64,000 nt of DNA from Alphaproteobacteria bacterium (GCA_030835385.1 JAURPI010000042.1:1-64000); one strand, 5' to 3'. Counted from the first letter of the stretch, positions 1-10,968 are shown. A program made the numbers and translations. Notes: generated by a model not told the origin, from the sequence alone.

Positions 1-217
1 GACCCCATTCTAGAGCGGACCTCCACACAGAGCGCTTCACGGGTGTACTCATCAAGCACAGTCAGCATCTTGTAGGGGCGCCCATTGCTGAGCTTGTCGT
101 GAACGAAGTCTACGCTCCAAATGTGATTGGGGATATTGAGGCCTGAGCCGGATGACGGAACTGTCCTGGTGATAGAACCGTTTACGCCGCTTGTGACGAT
201 AAGGCAGCTGCAGGCCT
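1..217 (-). pseudogene. IS3-family (IS407-like) transposase OrfB fragment
   Basis: Read on the minus strand this encodes part of an IS3-type integrase-core transposase. The piece NHIWSVDFVHDKLSNG followed by MLTVLDEYTREAL matches the start of the rve domain in IS407-group OrfB, and the Asp of WSVDF is the first residue of the DDE triad. The rest of the catalytic domain lies beyond the window edge. Upstream, a basic stretch (LQLPYRHKRRKR) and SSVIRLRPQYP belong to the same protein but sit in another frame. The frames join if one base is removed from the G run at 129-132, so the gene is frameshifted. OrfA and the OrfB N-terminus are missing. The element is a dead relic. Family assignment rests on motif recognition. 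Confidence 0.75.
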
Positions 218-272
218 CCAAAATCCAGACCAAATGCTAAGCAACACTTGGCCCAGTTTTAACGGGGAAGGA
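218..272. repeat. Left 55-bp inverted repeat of the ALS/ALDH cassette
   Basis: This segment is the reverse complement of 3488-3542, with about 53 of 55 positions identical (differences near 234 and 263). Read inward it starts with a C run followed by TTAAAACTGG, a layout reminiscent of IS3-type ends (inference). On its outer side it runs straight into the transposase relic, so it is probably the inner end of a decayed insertion sequence. Confidence 0.85.
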
Positions 273-339
273 CATTTGCTATCATCCTGCAGTGCTTTAT
301 AGGTAAAGAAGCTGTAATTTAATGGCCTAGGGGAACCTC

Positions 340-1998
340 ATGTCTGACAAGAAAACTAAAGCATCTGACCTATTCATCGAGTGCCTTGAGAGGGAGGGGG
401 TTGAGTATGTATTTGGTGTGCCTGGAGAGGAAAACCTTGATTTTCTGGATTCACTTTCTCGCTCAAAGAAAATTAAACTGATTTTGACACGTCATGAGCA
501 AGGTGCTGGCTTTATGGCTTCGACGTACGGCAGGCATACTGGTAAGACTGGCGTCTGCCTGGCGACTTTAGGACCGGGTGCTACAAATTTCGTCACCGCA
601 GCGGCGTACGCTACCCTTGGTGGCATGCCGATGCTAATGATCACAGGCCAAAAGCCAATCAAGAAATCTAAACAAGGGCGGTTTCAGATTCTTGATGTGG
701 TGTCAATGATGACGCCAATTACAAAATATGCCCATCAAGTGGCTTCGTCTGACAATATTCCAAGTCGTGTCCGAGAGGCTTTTAGAATAGCAGAAGAAGA
801 AAAACCGGGAGCTACTCATATAGAGCTTCCTGAGGATATTGCTGACGAGCACACCGACTCAGTTCCGCTTCAGCGCAGCCAAGTTAGAAGACCCACGGCT
901 GATGTGAAGTCAGTCCGTTTGGCAGTGAAAGCATTGGAAGGTGCTAAATCACCAATATTAGTTATCGGTGCTGGTGCAAACAGAACTATGACCAGCCGTA
1001 TGTTGCTCCATTTTATTGAAAAAACTGGCATTCCCTTTGTTACTACTCAATTAGGAAAAGGCGTTATTGATGAGCGTCATCCAAAGTTTCTAGGTTGCGC
1101 AGCTCTATCAGCCGGGGATTTTGTACATCGGGCGATCGAAGATGCAGATTGTATCGTTAACATTGGTCATGATGTCATTGAAAAACCGCCGTTCTTCATG
1201 ACAGAAGGCGGGCCTACCGTAATTCATATTTCCACTAAGTCTGCGGAAGTGGACCCCGTTTACTTCCCGCACATAGAAGTGATCGGGGATATAGCGAATG
1301 CGATATGGCAGATCAAAGAAGACATAGTGCCTAATGGAAGTTGGTTCTTCGATCAGATGCTTGCATACAGAGGTGCCGAGCTCGCTCATACCGAACCACT
1401 CTCTAAAGATTCGCGTTTCCCCATATTCCCACCACATCTCGTGCGGCAAGTCCGAGACTCGATGCCTGATGACGGAATAATCTGCCTAGATAATGGCGTT
1501 TATAAAATCTGGTTCGCCCGAAATTATACGGCTACGCAACCGAATACAGTGCTATTGGACAATGCTCTTGCCACAATGGGCGCTGGACTACCGTCAGCCA
1601 TGGCGAGTGCGATGGTTTATCCAGACCGAAAGGTCATGGCCATTTGTGGGGATGGCGGCTTTATGATGAACAGTCAAGAAATGGAGACAGCAGTTCGTCT
1701 AAAACTAAATTTGACGGTCTTGATTCTCCGTGACGACGCCTATGGTATGATTCGGTGGAAACAAGCAAACATGCAATTTAAAGACTGGGGTCTAACTTAT
1801 AATAACCCTGACTTTGTTCAATATGCTGAAAGCTATGGTGCAAATGGACATAGAATTGAGAGCTCTGACCACCTTCGGGAAGTCCTAGCCCATTGCCGAG
1901 ATACGGCTGGGGTTCACCTAATAGAATGTCCCGTGGATTACTCAGAAAATGATCAGATATTGAATAGTGACATCAAGAGCCTCAGTAAGGGCATTTAA
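340..1998 (+). CDS. Acetolactate synthase-like ThDP-dependent enzyme
   Basis: A 552-residue ThDP-dependent enzyme of the acetohydroxyacid synthase/pyruvate oxidase family, predicted to condense or decarboxylate 2-oxo acids in the cytoplasm. The catalytic Glu is E53 in RHEQGA. The N-terminal domain carries the LGPGATN motif. The ThDP/Mg site GDGGFMMN lies near residue 437, followed by RDDAYGMI. It differs clearly from the IlvB at 13171-14964 and resembles catabolic-type AlsS proteins. There is no small regulatory subunit nearby. A good ribosome site (AGGGGAAC) precedes the ATG. The next gene, an aldehyde dehydrogenase, follows after 30 nt, so the two probably form an operon that makes and oxidises an aldehyde. 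The base composition looks AT-richer than the downstream genes, and inverted repeats enclose the pair, suggesting acquisition by transfer. The exact substrate is unknown. Confidence 0.85.
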   Translation: MSDKKTKASDLFIECLEREGVEYVFGVPGEENLDFLDSLSRSKKIKLILTRHEQGAGFMASTYGRHTGKTGVCLATLGPGATNFVTAAAYATLGGMPMLMITGQKPIKKSKQGRFQILDVVSMMTPITKYAHQVASSDNIPSRVREAFRIAEEEKPGATHIELPEDIADEHTDSVPLQRSQVRRPTADVKSVRLAVKALEGAKSPILVIGAGANRTMTSRMLLHFIEKTGIPFVTTQLGKGVIDERHPKFLGCAALSAGDFVHRAIEDADCIVNIGHDVIEKPPFFMTEGGPTVIHISTKSAEVDPVYFPHIEVIGDIANAIWQIKEDIVPNGSWFFDQMLAYRGAELAHTEPLSKDSRFPIFPPHLVRQVRDSMPDDGIICLDNGVYKIWFARNYTATQPNTVLLDNALATMGAGLPSAMASAMVYPDRKVMAICGDGGFMMNSQEMETAVRLKLNLTVLILRDDAYGMIRWKQANMQFKDWGLTYNNPDFVQYAESYGANGHRIESSDHLREVLAHCRDTAGVHLIECPVDYSENDQILNSDIKSLSKGI

Positions 1999-2028
1999 AG
2001 TAAGCATTCAAATATTTGAGGCAAAAAA

Positions 2029-3465
2029 TTGGTCAAATTGAAAGAAGACTATCCGCTATATCTTAACAACAAGGCGGAGCAGCCCAACACTGATCTCGCA
2101 GTAACAGATAAGTTTACCGGGAGCGTTGCTTACAGAACTGCATTAGCCACGCCTGAAATTATTGATCAGGCGATTGCAGGGGCCGTAGACGCAGCCGAAC
2201 CCATGGCTGAGATGGCCAATTATGAGCGCCAAGCTGTGTTGGAACACTGCGTGGCACGCTTCCGCGAGAGGTTTGATGAGTTGGCTTGGTCCCTTTGCAT
2301 AGAAGCTGGCAAACCAATTACTGACGCTGAGGGGGAAGTCACACGTCTCATTGACACCTTTAAGATAGCATCCGAAGAGGCCGTGCGGAATTATGGCGAA
2401 ATACAGCCCCTGGATATTAGTCCGAGAGCTAAGGGCATGTATGGGATGTGGAAAAGGGTCCCTGTGGGGCCATGCAGCTTTATTTCACCGTTTAACTTTC
2501 CGCTTAATTTAGCTGCACATAAAATAGCTCCCGCGATCGCAATAGGCTGCCCTTTTGTCATGAAGCCTGCAAGTCTCACTCCTTTGGGTGCGATTATAAT
2601 GGGCGAAGTTCTTGCTGAAACTAACCTGCCAAATGGGGCTTTCTCAATCTTGCCGGCTAGTCGTGAAGGAGCCGACCTCTTCACTACAGATGAGAGATTA
2701 AAGCTACTTTCTTTCACTGGTTCTCCCGGTGTCGGTTGGGATTTGAAGGCCCGCTCAGGCAAGAAAAAAGTTGTGCTTGAATTAGGCGGTAACGCGGCTG
2801 CTGTGGTCGATGATGATGCAGATCTGGAGCATGCTGTAGAGCGCATTATCTTTGGTGGTTATTACCAGAGCGGGCAGAGTTGCATACACGTACAAAGAGT
2901 GATTGCCCACGAGAATATTTATGAAGAATTGCGAGACAAGTTGTCAGCGCGGGTTGCTGGGCTTGTACACGGTGACCCGAAGAATAGAGAGACATTTGTT
3001 GGTCCTATGATTTCCGAGCGAGAAGCAAAGCGCTTAAAGGGATGGGTCGACGAGGCGGGGCAGGCCGGCGCAAAAATTCTTGCAGGTGGCGGGTGTACTG
3101 GATCCATGATGGAGGCAACCTTAATTGAAGATTGCTCACGAGATAGTCAGCTTTATCGTGAGGAAGCTTTCGGACCGGCGGTCATCCTCTCAAAATTCTC
3201 TGACTGGGGTGATGCACTATCTGAAGTTAACGATAGTAAATTTGGTCTGCAGGCTGGCATATTTACGCGTGACATTCATAAGGTGATGAAGGCTTGGGAT
3301 AAACTGGATGTCGGCGGCATCGTAGTAAATGATGTTCCATCATATAGAGTCGATAACATGCCTTACGGCGGAGTGAAAGATTCTGGGATTGGGCGAGAAG
3401 GTATTCGATTTGCTATAGAGGATATGAGTGAAATTCGTAATCTTGTTATAAGGCGGGAAAATTAA
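2029..3465 (+). CDS. NAD(P)-dependent aldehyde dehydrogenase
   Basis: A 478-residue ALDH-superfamily enzyme that oxidises an aldehyde to the acid. The catalytic Cys is C285 in GQSCIHVQRV and the general-base Glu is E251 in LELGGNAA. The substrate-anchoring segment SPFNFPLN and the C-terminal PYGGVKDSGIGREG are present. The best start is TTG at 2029, preceded by GAGG at 2018-2021; no ATG fits. It resembles the branch of NAD-dependent ALDHs (phosphonoacetaldehyde, glyceraldehyde-3-phosphate or succinate-semialdehyde type) often found beside AlsS-like proteins. With the upstream gene it forms a two-gene cassette. The specific substrate cannot be read from the sequence. Confidence 0.88.
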   Translation: MVKLKEDYPLYLNNKAEQPNTDLAVTDKFTGSVAYRTALATPEIIDQAIAGAVDAAEPMAEMANYERQAVLEHCVARFRERFDELAWSLCIEAGKPITDAEGEVTRLIDTFKIASEEAVRNYGEIQPLDISPRAKGMYGMWKRVPVGPCSFISPFNFPLNLAAHKIAPAIAIGCPFVMKPASLTPLGAIIMGEVLAETNLPNGAFSILPASREGADLFTTDERLKLLSFTGSPGVGWDLKARSGKKKVVLELGGNAAAVVDDDADLEHAVERIIFGGYYQSGQSCIHVQRVIAHENIYEELRDKLSARVAGLVHGDPKNRETFVGPMISEREAKRLKGWVDEAGQAGAKILAGGGCTGSMMEATLIEDCSRDSQLYREEAFGPAVILSKFSDWGDALSEVNDSKFGLQAGIFTRDIHKVMKAWDKLDVGGIVVNDVPSYRVDNMPYGGVKDSGIGREGIRFAIEDMSEIRNLVIRREN

Positions 3466-3487
3466 ATCGATTCAATAACCTGTATTT

Positions 3488-3542
3488 TCCTTCCCCCTTA
3501 AAACTGGGCCAAGTGTTGCTTAGCATTCGGTCTGGATTTTGG
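3488..3542. repeat. Right 55-bp inverted repeat, abutting tRNA-Lys
   Basis: This is an inverted copy of 218-272. It begins 22 bp after the aldehyde dehydrogenase stop and ends exactly where the tRNA-Lys 3' end begins. The TCTGGATTTTGG block is the last part shared with the left copy; beyond it the right copy enters the tRNA and the left copy enters the transposase relic. The arrangement fits a composite-transposon or recombination scar. Confidence 0.85.
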
Positions 3543-3615
<73 letters not shown>

Positions 3616-3724
3616 CACCTGAGCAATCGGGTTTAACGTAAATATTTGACCATGTTGCTAGAAGTCGCGGTTTATAGGCCGGTTGACCCAGGCTGGCAAG
3701 TGGGCCATCCGGGGCGGTAGGAGA

Positions 3725-4888
3725 TCAGCCGTCGTCGTAGCCGCCGCGCACCCCAATCTGCACGTCACGGTGGACATACACACTCATCAATAGGCCCATA
3801 CACAACATGATGGTCAGCAACGCCGTGCCCCCGTAGGAGATCAGTGGCAACGGCACACCAACAACGGGGATTAGCCCCATCACCATGGCGACGTTGATAA
3901 AGACGTATAAGAAGAATGTCGTGGTGACCCCAATCGCCACCAATCGACCAAACTGATGGCGGCATCGCAAGGCAATGGCGAAACCGTAAATCAACACGAT
4001 GACATAAAGACCTATCAGCGAAACCCCGCCAACAAGCCCCATCTCTTCAGCAAGCATGGTGAAAATAAAGTCGGTCTGTTGCTCCGGCAAAAAGTTCAGG
4101 TGGCTTTGCGTGCCCTGCAGGAACCCTTTACCAAACAACCCTCCAGACCCGAGCGCGATTTTGGATTGCAGAATGTGATACCCAGCCCCTAAGGGATCCC
4201 GCTCTGGGTTGATAAACGTCAGAATGCGGTTCTGCTGGTACTCTGCGAGCAATGGCCAGGTGATAGGAATAGCGGCCAGCGTGGCAACAATGAGCGTAAT
4301 GAATTTCCAAAGGCGGACACCCGCCATAAAAAACAACACACCCGCACCCATCACCACCATCAACGATGTTCCGAGATCCGGTTGACGCAAAATTAGAACC
4401 ACAGGCACAAACACCATCAACAACGGGACGATGAGAAACATCGGCCGGCCTGTGTCTTCCAAACTCAAGCTGTGAAAATAGCGGGCCAGCGCAAGAACTA
4501 GGGCAACCTTAATCAACTCGGACGGTTGAAGATTGATCAGGCCGAGGTCGATCCACCGTTGCGCGCCGCCGCCTACGACCCCCCGCACCTCAACAAAGAC
4601 AAGGAGGGCTAGAACGATCGCATAGAACGGATAGGCGTAGCGCATTACCAAACGAATATCGATCATGGCGATGGTCAACAACATCACCAAACCGAGACCA
4701 AAGCGCATGGCCTGACGGGTGGTCCACGGGTCCAAGCTAGCGTTGGCAGCTGAGTACAACATGAAGAATCCGATAGTCGCAATAGCGCAAAGCCAGAACA
4801 CCAATGACCAACTCATCTGCCAAAGCTTTTCGGCTAGGGTCATATCACCCCGCCTTAGTCGTGCCGCAAGAAACCCGGTGTCGGTCAT
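3725..4888 (-). CDS. rodA: RodA, SEDS peptidoglycan glycosyltransferase
   Basis: A 387-residue polytopic membrane protein of the FtsW/RodA/SpoVE (SEDS) family. RodA polymerises glycan strands from lipid II for lateral wall growth with its partner PBP2. Typical SEDS landmarks are visible: GGAQRWIDLGLINLQPSELIK, the loop QQTDFIFTMLAEEMG, and the C-terminal GVPLPLISYGGTA. About ten membrane segments are expected. It overlaps the PBP2 stop by 4 nt (ATGA) and is the last gene of the mre run, so translation is probably coupled. The adjacent PBP2 and MreBCD make RodA rather than FtsW the correct name. Confidence 0.96.
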   Translation of the reverse strand: MTDTGFLAARLRRGDMTLAEKLWQMSWSLVFWLCAIATIGFFMLYSAANASLDPWTTRQAMRFGLGLVMLLTIAMIDIRLVMRYAYPFYAIVLALLVFVEVRGVVGGGAQRWIDLGLINLQPSELIKVALVLALARYFHSLSLEDTGRPMFLIVPLLMVFVPVVLILRQPDLGTSLMVVMGAGVLFFMAGVRLWKFITLIVATLAAIPITWPLLAEYQQNRILTFINPERDPLGAGYHILQSKIALGSGGLFGKGFLQGTQSHLNFLPEQQTDFIFTMLAEEMGLVGGVSLIGLYVIVLIYGFAIALRCRHQFGRLVAIGVTTTFFLYVFINVAMVMGLIPVVGVPLPLISYGGTALLTIMLCMGLLMSVYVHRDVQIGVRGGYDDG

Positions 4889-6774
4889 GCTGGAGCCCCA
4901 GGCTGCGAAACAGCCACCTGATCATCATTGATACGCGGCTTGCGCGACGGATCTAGCCTCAGTACTTCGGTCATTATATCGCGGGCTATGGGAGCTGCTA
5001 CAATGGAGGCAGAGCCTCCGTGCTCAACAATGACAGAGAGGGCATAACGGGGGTTTTCCTCCGGTGCATACGCCACAAATAACGCATGAGTACGTTCGTT
5101 CCAGGGTATCTCATCGATATCAGGCAACCCAGCTTCGCGCTCCGCCATGGAAATACTTTTCACCTGTGTTGTACCCGTCTTGCCGCTCATCTGTACGCCG
5201 GGTATTTTTAACTGCGATGCCCGCGCCGTACCGCGCGGTCCATTCAAAACTTCGAACATACCAAGTCGCACGACCGCGAGATGCGCCGGATCAAAGTCCA
5301 GCACCTCAAAAGGCTTTGTCGGCCGCTGCCTAACTGTATCTTCCATCATCATCTGACGGGTAAGCACTGGCTCAACAGCTAAACCTGTCGAAAGGCGAGA
5401 CGCCATAACAGCTAGCTGTAACGGTGTCGCAAGAACATGGCCCTGACCAATACCGACGTTGAACGTTTCCCCTTTCTGCCACGACTCGCCAAGGGTGGCG
5501 CGCTTCCAAGCTTCCGTCGGGATTAGTCCGTCCCGTTCGCCAGCCAAACCAACACCGGTAGATGACCCAAGACCAAGTCGGCGCGCCATCTTGGCTATAC
5601 GATCAACGCCAACCCGACTAGCAATTTCGTAGAAATAAACGTCACAAGACTGCGCAATGGCCTGCACCATATCCATAGCGCCGTGACCACGGCCTTCCCA
5701 ACAGTGGGCCCGGCGCGACCCAAGTTCTGTATATCCTTTACAGGTCACAGTTTGATCAGCGGTGATGGCGCCTTGCTCGAGGGCAGCCAAAGCCACAATC
5801 ATTTTAAAAGTCGATCCTGGAGAGTACTGGCCCGAGATCGCCTTGTTGGTCATTGGTGCCCGAGGGTCCCCAACCAAAGCGTTCCACTCACGCTGGGTTA
5901 GGCCCCGGTTAAATGCGTTGGGGTCATAGCTCGGTGTCGACACCATAACCAACACTTCTCCGGTGTGGATATCCATCACCACACTAGCTGCGCTTTCTGC
6001 GCCAAGGCGTTCGGCCGTAAAGCGTTGTAAGCGCTGATCCAAGGTGAGAATTAGATCCTTACCAGCTTCACCCTCTTTCCGCTCGAGTTCACGAATCACC
6101 CGACCGAGTGCATTGACCTCAACCTGGCTGGTGCCTCCAGCGCCGCGCAACACGAGATCAAATTCTTGCTCCATTCCGGCTTTGCCGATTCGGAAGCCAG
6201 GCAGTTGCAGTAGCGGGTCGTCGATCAAGACATCTTCATCTACGCTTGAGACATAGCCCAAAACATGCGCTGCGGTTTGATTTTGTGGATAGTGCCGCAT
6301 GAGACCTTCATCGACAATAACGCCTGGGAGATCAGGTGCATTGACTTGAATACGCGCCATTTCTTCCCAGTTCAAATTCTCGCGGACCGTAACTGGTACA
6401 AAGCTACGACGACGGCGCACTTCTTTTTGTACGCGATCACGATCGTATTCAGACAAGTCGATGACGTCCGCCAATGCGTCTAGCGTTGCCGCGAGATCGC
6501 GGGTCTGCTCAGAAACAATAAGGACTCTGAAATTCTGTCGATTGACCGCGAGCGGTTCTCCGAACCGATCCAACACCCGGCCACGCGGTGGCGGCAACAG
6601 CCTCAGGTTAATGCGGTTCTCTTCGGCCAACATACGATAACGGTCGGCTTCGATCACTTGCAGGTAATACATGCGACCAACAAGGGCGGAGACCAGCAAG
6701 GATTGCCCTCCGCCAAGGACCACAGCCCGGCGATTGAACAGCCGAATGCGATCGTTATCCCGGTTGATAATCAT
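4885..6774 (-). CDS. mrdA: Penicillin-binding protein 2, elongasome transpeptidase
   Basis: A 629-residue class B PBP that cross-links peptidoglycan during cell elongation. One N-terminal membrane anchor (about residues 18-38) is followed by the PBP dimerisation domain and the transpeptidase domain. The active-site SxxK motif is SPGSTFKM near residue 320, the SxN-position motif is SCD, and the KTG triad is SGKTGTTQ. It overlaps mreD and rodA by 4 nt each, so the operon is tightly coupled. Length and order match the standard mreBCD-mrdA-rodA arrangement. Confidence 0.96.
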   Translation of the reverse strand: MIINRDNDRIRLFNRRAVVLGGGQSLLVSALVGRMYYLQVIEADRYRMLAEENRINLRLLPPPRGRVLDRFGEPLAVNRQNFRVLIVSEQTRDLAATLDALADVIDLSEYDRDRVQKEVRRRRSFVPVTVRENLNWEEMARIQVNAPDLPGVIVDEGLMRHYPQNQTAAHVLGYVSSVDEDVLIDDPLLQLPGFRIGKAGMEQEFDLVLRGAGGTSQVEVNALGRVIRELERKEGEAGKDLILTLDQRLQRFTAERLGAESAASVVMDIHTGEVLVMVSTPSYDPNAFNRGLTQREWNALVGDPRAPMTNKAISGQYSPGSTFKMIVALAALEQGAITADQTVTCKGYTELGSRRAHCWEGRGHGAMDMVQAIAQSCDVYFYEIASRVGVDRIAKMARRLGLGSSTGVGLAGERDGLIPTEAWKRATLGESWQKGETFNVGIGQGHVLATPLQLAVMASRLSTGLAVEPVLTRQMMMEDTVRQRPTKPFEVLDFDPAHLAVVRLGMFEVLNGPRGTARASQLKIPGVQMSGKTGTTQVKSISMAEREAGLPDIDEIPWNERTHALFVAYAPEENPRYALSVIVEHGGSASIVAAPIARDIMTEVLRLDPSRKPRINDDQVAVSQPGAPA

Positions 6775-7304
6775 GGCTCAGCCAACAAACCGGTTTGGGC
6801 TTTCGAAAACAGCCAGGCGATAACAGGATAGACAGCCAGCGTAATAAGATAGGCTGCAAACAGATCACCAAATGGGGTGAAGCTACTTTCTGCAACCAGA
6901 CCAATACAGATCCATTTCAACAGCACGGCACCAAAAGCCACAAAGACAAAGGCGAACCAAGTAATCGCGAACGGTTTGGCATGGAAAAATTTTTGCTGGT
7001 TGAACACGACCCACTGGGTGAGGAGTAACGTTAACGACCCAACACCGAGCGGTGCGCCGGTGAGCAGATCTTCAAGAACACCGATAAAGAAGCCGAGTCC
7101 GTAGCTCAACAAATCAGGCCGGTAAATCGCCCAAAAGTATATGGCGACCAACGTGTACATGGGCGTGATTTGCGCCAAGCCCGGAATGTAGGTGGGGGTT
7201 AACCCAAATAACAGAACGACAACCGTCAGCCCAAAAGGCAGAATATTGCGCGCGCGCGCTTCAAACTTTTGCCAGGGCGTTCGCCGTTGCGCGATACCAG
7301 TCAT
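6771..7304 (-). CDS. mreD: Rod shape-determining protein MreD
   Basis: A 177-residue integral membrane protein with about five or six hydrophobic segments, of the usual MreD length. MreD links the cytoskeletal MreB/MreC assembly to the RodA/PBP2 synthase. The segment GFFIGVLEDLLTGAPLGVGS is typical of the family. It overlaps mreC and mrdA by 4 nt at each end. The call rests on both the motif and the position. Confidence 0.92.
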   Translation of the reverse strand: MTGIAQRRTPWQKFEARARNILPFGLTVVVLLFGLTPTYIPGLAQITPMYTLVAIYFWAIYRPDLLSYGLGFFIGVLEDLLTGAPLGVGSLTLLLTQWVVFNQQKFFHAKPFAITWFAFVFVAFGAVLLKWICIGLVAESSFTPFGDLFAAYLITLAVYPVIAWLFSKAQTGLLAEP

Positions 7305-8161
7305 TTGGCCCCAGCCGTCTCAGCAAGAATTCCGGTCAATCCGAAATCAAGCACTTCGACATATTGCAGGCGGTCTCGTGCCACAAAGGGTTCGATAACT
7401 GCTGACGCTTCATCGGCCACGACAACGCGGCCGACGGGCAAGCCCGGCGGGAAGGCGCCGGCATCGCCAGAGGTCACAACACGGTCGCCAGGTGCGATTG
7501 CCGATTTAACACCGAGGTAAATCAATCGAGGGCGAGGTGAATTGTTGCCGGCTAAGATTGCACGATCCCCGGCCTCACCAACGCGAACAGGAATGCGAGA
7601 GTTGATATCGGTGATCAACAACGCACGAGCAGATCGAAAGCCTGCTTGCGTGATCCGGCCCGCCAACCCCTCGCCAGTGACAACCGCTTGGCCCTTGGCC
7701 ACGCCATCACGACCACCGGCCGTGATCAAAATGCTTTGCGCAAAGGCGCCACCAGAGTCTGCCACGACGCGGGCGGACACAGAGCGCGCCTCTGGCCCGT
7801 TAACTGTGCCCAAGAGTGCCCGGAGTTGGCGGTTCTCATTTTCTAGTTTTTGAGCAACGGCCTGCCACTCAAGAAGCCGGGTGTTGGCTTCACGGAGATC
7901 AGCATTTTGCGATCGGATCGCCCCAAGCTCTTGGAGGTTTGTAACAAAATCAGAAATTGTTGCCGCTGGCTCGGCCATGACACGCAGGATTGGCGTCACT
8001 GCATCGGATACGGCGGTCCGTGCCCGTTCGACGATGACAGTATCTGCCTTACCAATCAGCATAAGAGCGAAGGTCAGCCCGATCAGGCTGAGAAAGGCGA
8101 ACCGCTGCGCTAGGTACTTAAATGTTCCTAGCCGGGATATTTGTCCCGTCGGCTGCTTCAC
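7301..8161 (-). CDS. mreC: Rod shape-determining protein MreC
   Basis: A 286-residue bitopic protein with a single N-terminal membrane segment (about residues 18-38) and a periplasmic coiled coil (about 70-115, rich in Leu, Glu, Asn and Arg). The two beta-barrel domains of the MreC fold follow. The family signatures GLAGRITQAG and GDRVVTSGDAGAFPPGLPVG are present. It activates PBP2 and connects MreB to the synthase. It lies 66 nt downstream of mreB and overlaps mreD. Confidence 0.95.
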   Translation of the reverse strand: MKQPTGQISRLGTFKYLAQRFAFLSLIGLTFALMLIGKADTVIVERARTAVSDAVTPILRVMAEPAATISDFVTNLQELGAIRSQNADLREANTRLLEWQAVAQKLENENRQLRALLGTVNGPEARSVSARVVADSGGAFAQSILITAGGRDGVAKGQAVVTGEGLAGRITQAGFRSARALLITDINSRIPVRVGEAGDRAILAGNNSPRPRLIYLGVKSAIAPGDRVVTSGDAGAFPPGLPVGRVVVADEASAVIEPFVARDRLQYVEVLDFGLTGILAETAGAK

Positions 8162-8227
8162 TGTCGTCCCTCCGTTACACCGCTACATCAAAGAAAGGTG
8201 CCTTTATTGAGATCCCCTACGTACGCC

Positions 8228-9304
<1,077 letters not shown>

Positions 9305-9426
9305 TCAGCCCAACGCTCTTGTTGCAAACGCCCCCGGCGTCCAGACGGCTGCCATATCTTGGCTAAACCGCCAGACGTCGGAGGTATCTCTTTATCTCTG
9401 ACTCACCTCTGCGAACGGCATAAGCA

Positions 9427-10968
9427 TTACACCGCGACCGCTTCAGGAGCCGTTCTTTCGCGCTTAACAACCAATTTGTTAAGCGCATTTACATAAGCCC
9501 GGGCCGAAGCAACCAAGGTATCGGTGTCGGCGCCTTGCCCCATAACTGTCTTTCCGTCCTCTTCAAGCCTCACGGTGACCTCGGCTTGCGCATCAGTGCC
9601 TTCGGTGACCGCATGAACTTGGTAGAGTTGCAGATGCTGCGTGTCGTAGGTCAACGCTTTGATGGCGTTAAACGTCGCATCTACTGGACCATCACCTTCG
9701 GCGGTTGTTGACACGACAGAGCCGTCAACCTCCAATTCCAGCTCAGCCGTTTGATGCTCGACCTTCGATCCGCAAACCACCTGCAATGACACAAATTTAA
9801 TGTGGTCGTTATCACGAACTTCATCGTCAACAATGGCAACGATGTCTTCGTCGTAGACCTCTTTCTTTTTATCCGCCAAATCTTTGAAGCGTTTAAAGGC
9901 TTCGTTCATGGCGTTGTCGCCAAGCGCATAGCCCAGCTCTCTCAACTTCTCTTTGAAGGCATGGCGGCCGGAATGCTTGCCCATAACCAAGTTGGATTTC
10001 TTCAAACCAACGGATTCAGGTGTCATGATCTCATAGGTTTCAGCGTGTTTAAGAACCCCGTCCTGATGGATGCCTGACTCATGGGCAAACGCATTGGCGC
10101 CAACGATGGCCTTGTTTGGTTGAACCGGGAAGCCAGTAACCGTCGAAACCATATGAGACGCTTTGGTGATCATCTGCGTATCAATGTTGGTTTCAAACGG
10201 CATATGGTCTTTGCGGGTCTTTAAAGCCATAACGACTTCTTCCAACGCCGCATTGCCAGCACGCTCACCCAGACCGTTGATCGTGCACTCGATCTGACGT
10301 GCCCCTGCCTGAACCGCGGCCAACGAGTTCGCAACTGCCAATCCCAAATCATTGTGGCAATGAACTGAGATGACGGCCTTATCAATATTGGGCACACGAT
10401 CGAACAGCATCGTGATCAACTTGTTGTACTCGTCGGGCACCGTATAACCGACGGTGTCGGGGATATTGATTGTGCTGGCACCAGCCTCAATGGCTGCTTC
10501 CACGCATCTGCACAGAAAATCATGCTCCGTGCGCGATCCGTCTTCTGCAGACCACTCAACATCATCCGTAAACTGGCGGGCAAATTTTACGCTGTCGATG
10601 ACCGCATCATACACCGCCTCAGGTTCCATCTGCAGTTTGTACTTCATGTGAAGCGGAGACGTTGAAATGAAGGTATGTATGCGACCGCTGTTCGCCGGCT
10701 TAATGGCGTCGGCGGCACGCTGGATGTCACCTTGGGCCGCACGTGCCAAACTGGCTACGGTTGAGTCTTTCACGACCTCTGCCACAGCTTTAATGGCATC
10801 GAAATCGCCTTGAGAGGCAATAGCAAAACCTGCCTCAATAACGTCGACGCGCATCGCTTCCAATAATTTGGCGATACGCACCTTTTCTTCGCGGTTCATG
10901 GACGCGCCGGGCGATTGCTCGCCATCGCGCAAAGTGGTGTCAAAAATGATGACTCGATTGGTGTTCAT
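9427..10968 (-). CDS. leuA: 2-isopropylmalate synthase
   Basis: Catalyses the first committed step of leucine synthesis, condensing acetyl-CoA with 2-oxoisovalerate. The HMGL-like TIM barrel begins with DTTLRDGEQSPGASM at residue 9, and the metal-site motifs HCHNDLGLAVANSLAA and NGLGERAGN follow. The C-terminal LeuA dimerisation/allosteric domain spans about residues 380-500. The open frame runs upstream to 11136, but that extension overlaps the leader peptide out of frame and has no family similarity. The ATG at 10968 gives 513 residues, the normal length, with GTGAGAA upstream. A leucine-rich leader and hairpin precede it, so attenuation by leucyl-tRNA supply is likely. Confidence 0.96.
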   Translation of the reverse strand: MNTNRVIIFDTTLRDGEQSPGASMNREEKVRIAKLLEAMRVDVIEAGFAIASQGDFDAIKAVAEVVKDSTVASLARAAQGDIQRAADAIKPANSGRIHTFISTSPLHMKYKLQMEPEAVYDAVIDSVKFARQFTDDVEWSAEDGSRTEHDFLCRCVEAAIEAGASTINIPDTVGYTVPDEYNKLITMLFDRVPNIDKAVISVHCHNDLGLAVANSLAAVQAGARQIECTINGLGERAGNAALEEVVMALKTRKDHMPFETNIDTQMITKASHMVSTVTGFPVQPNKAIVGANAFAHESGIHQDGVLKHAETYEIMTPESVGLKKSNLVMGKHSGRHAFKEKLRELGYALGDNAMNEAFKRFKDLADKKKEVYDEDIVAIVDDEVRDNDHIKFVSLQVVCGSKVEHQTAELELEVDGSVVSTTAEGDGPVDATFNAIKALTYDTQHLQLYQVHAVTEGTDAQAEVTVRLEEDGKTVMGQGADTDTLVASARAYVNALNKLVVKRERTAPEAVAV

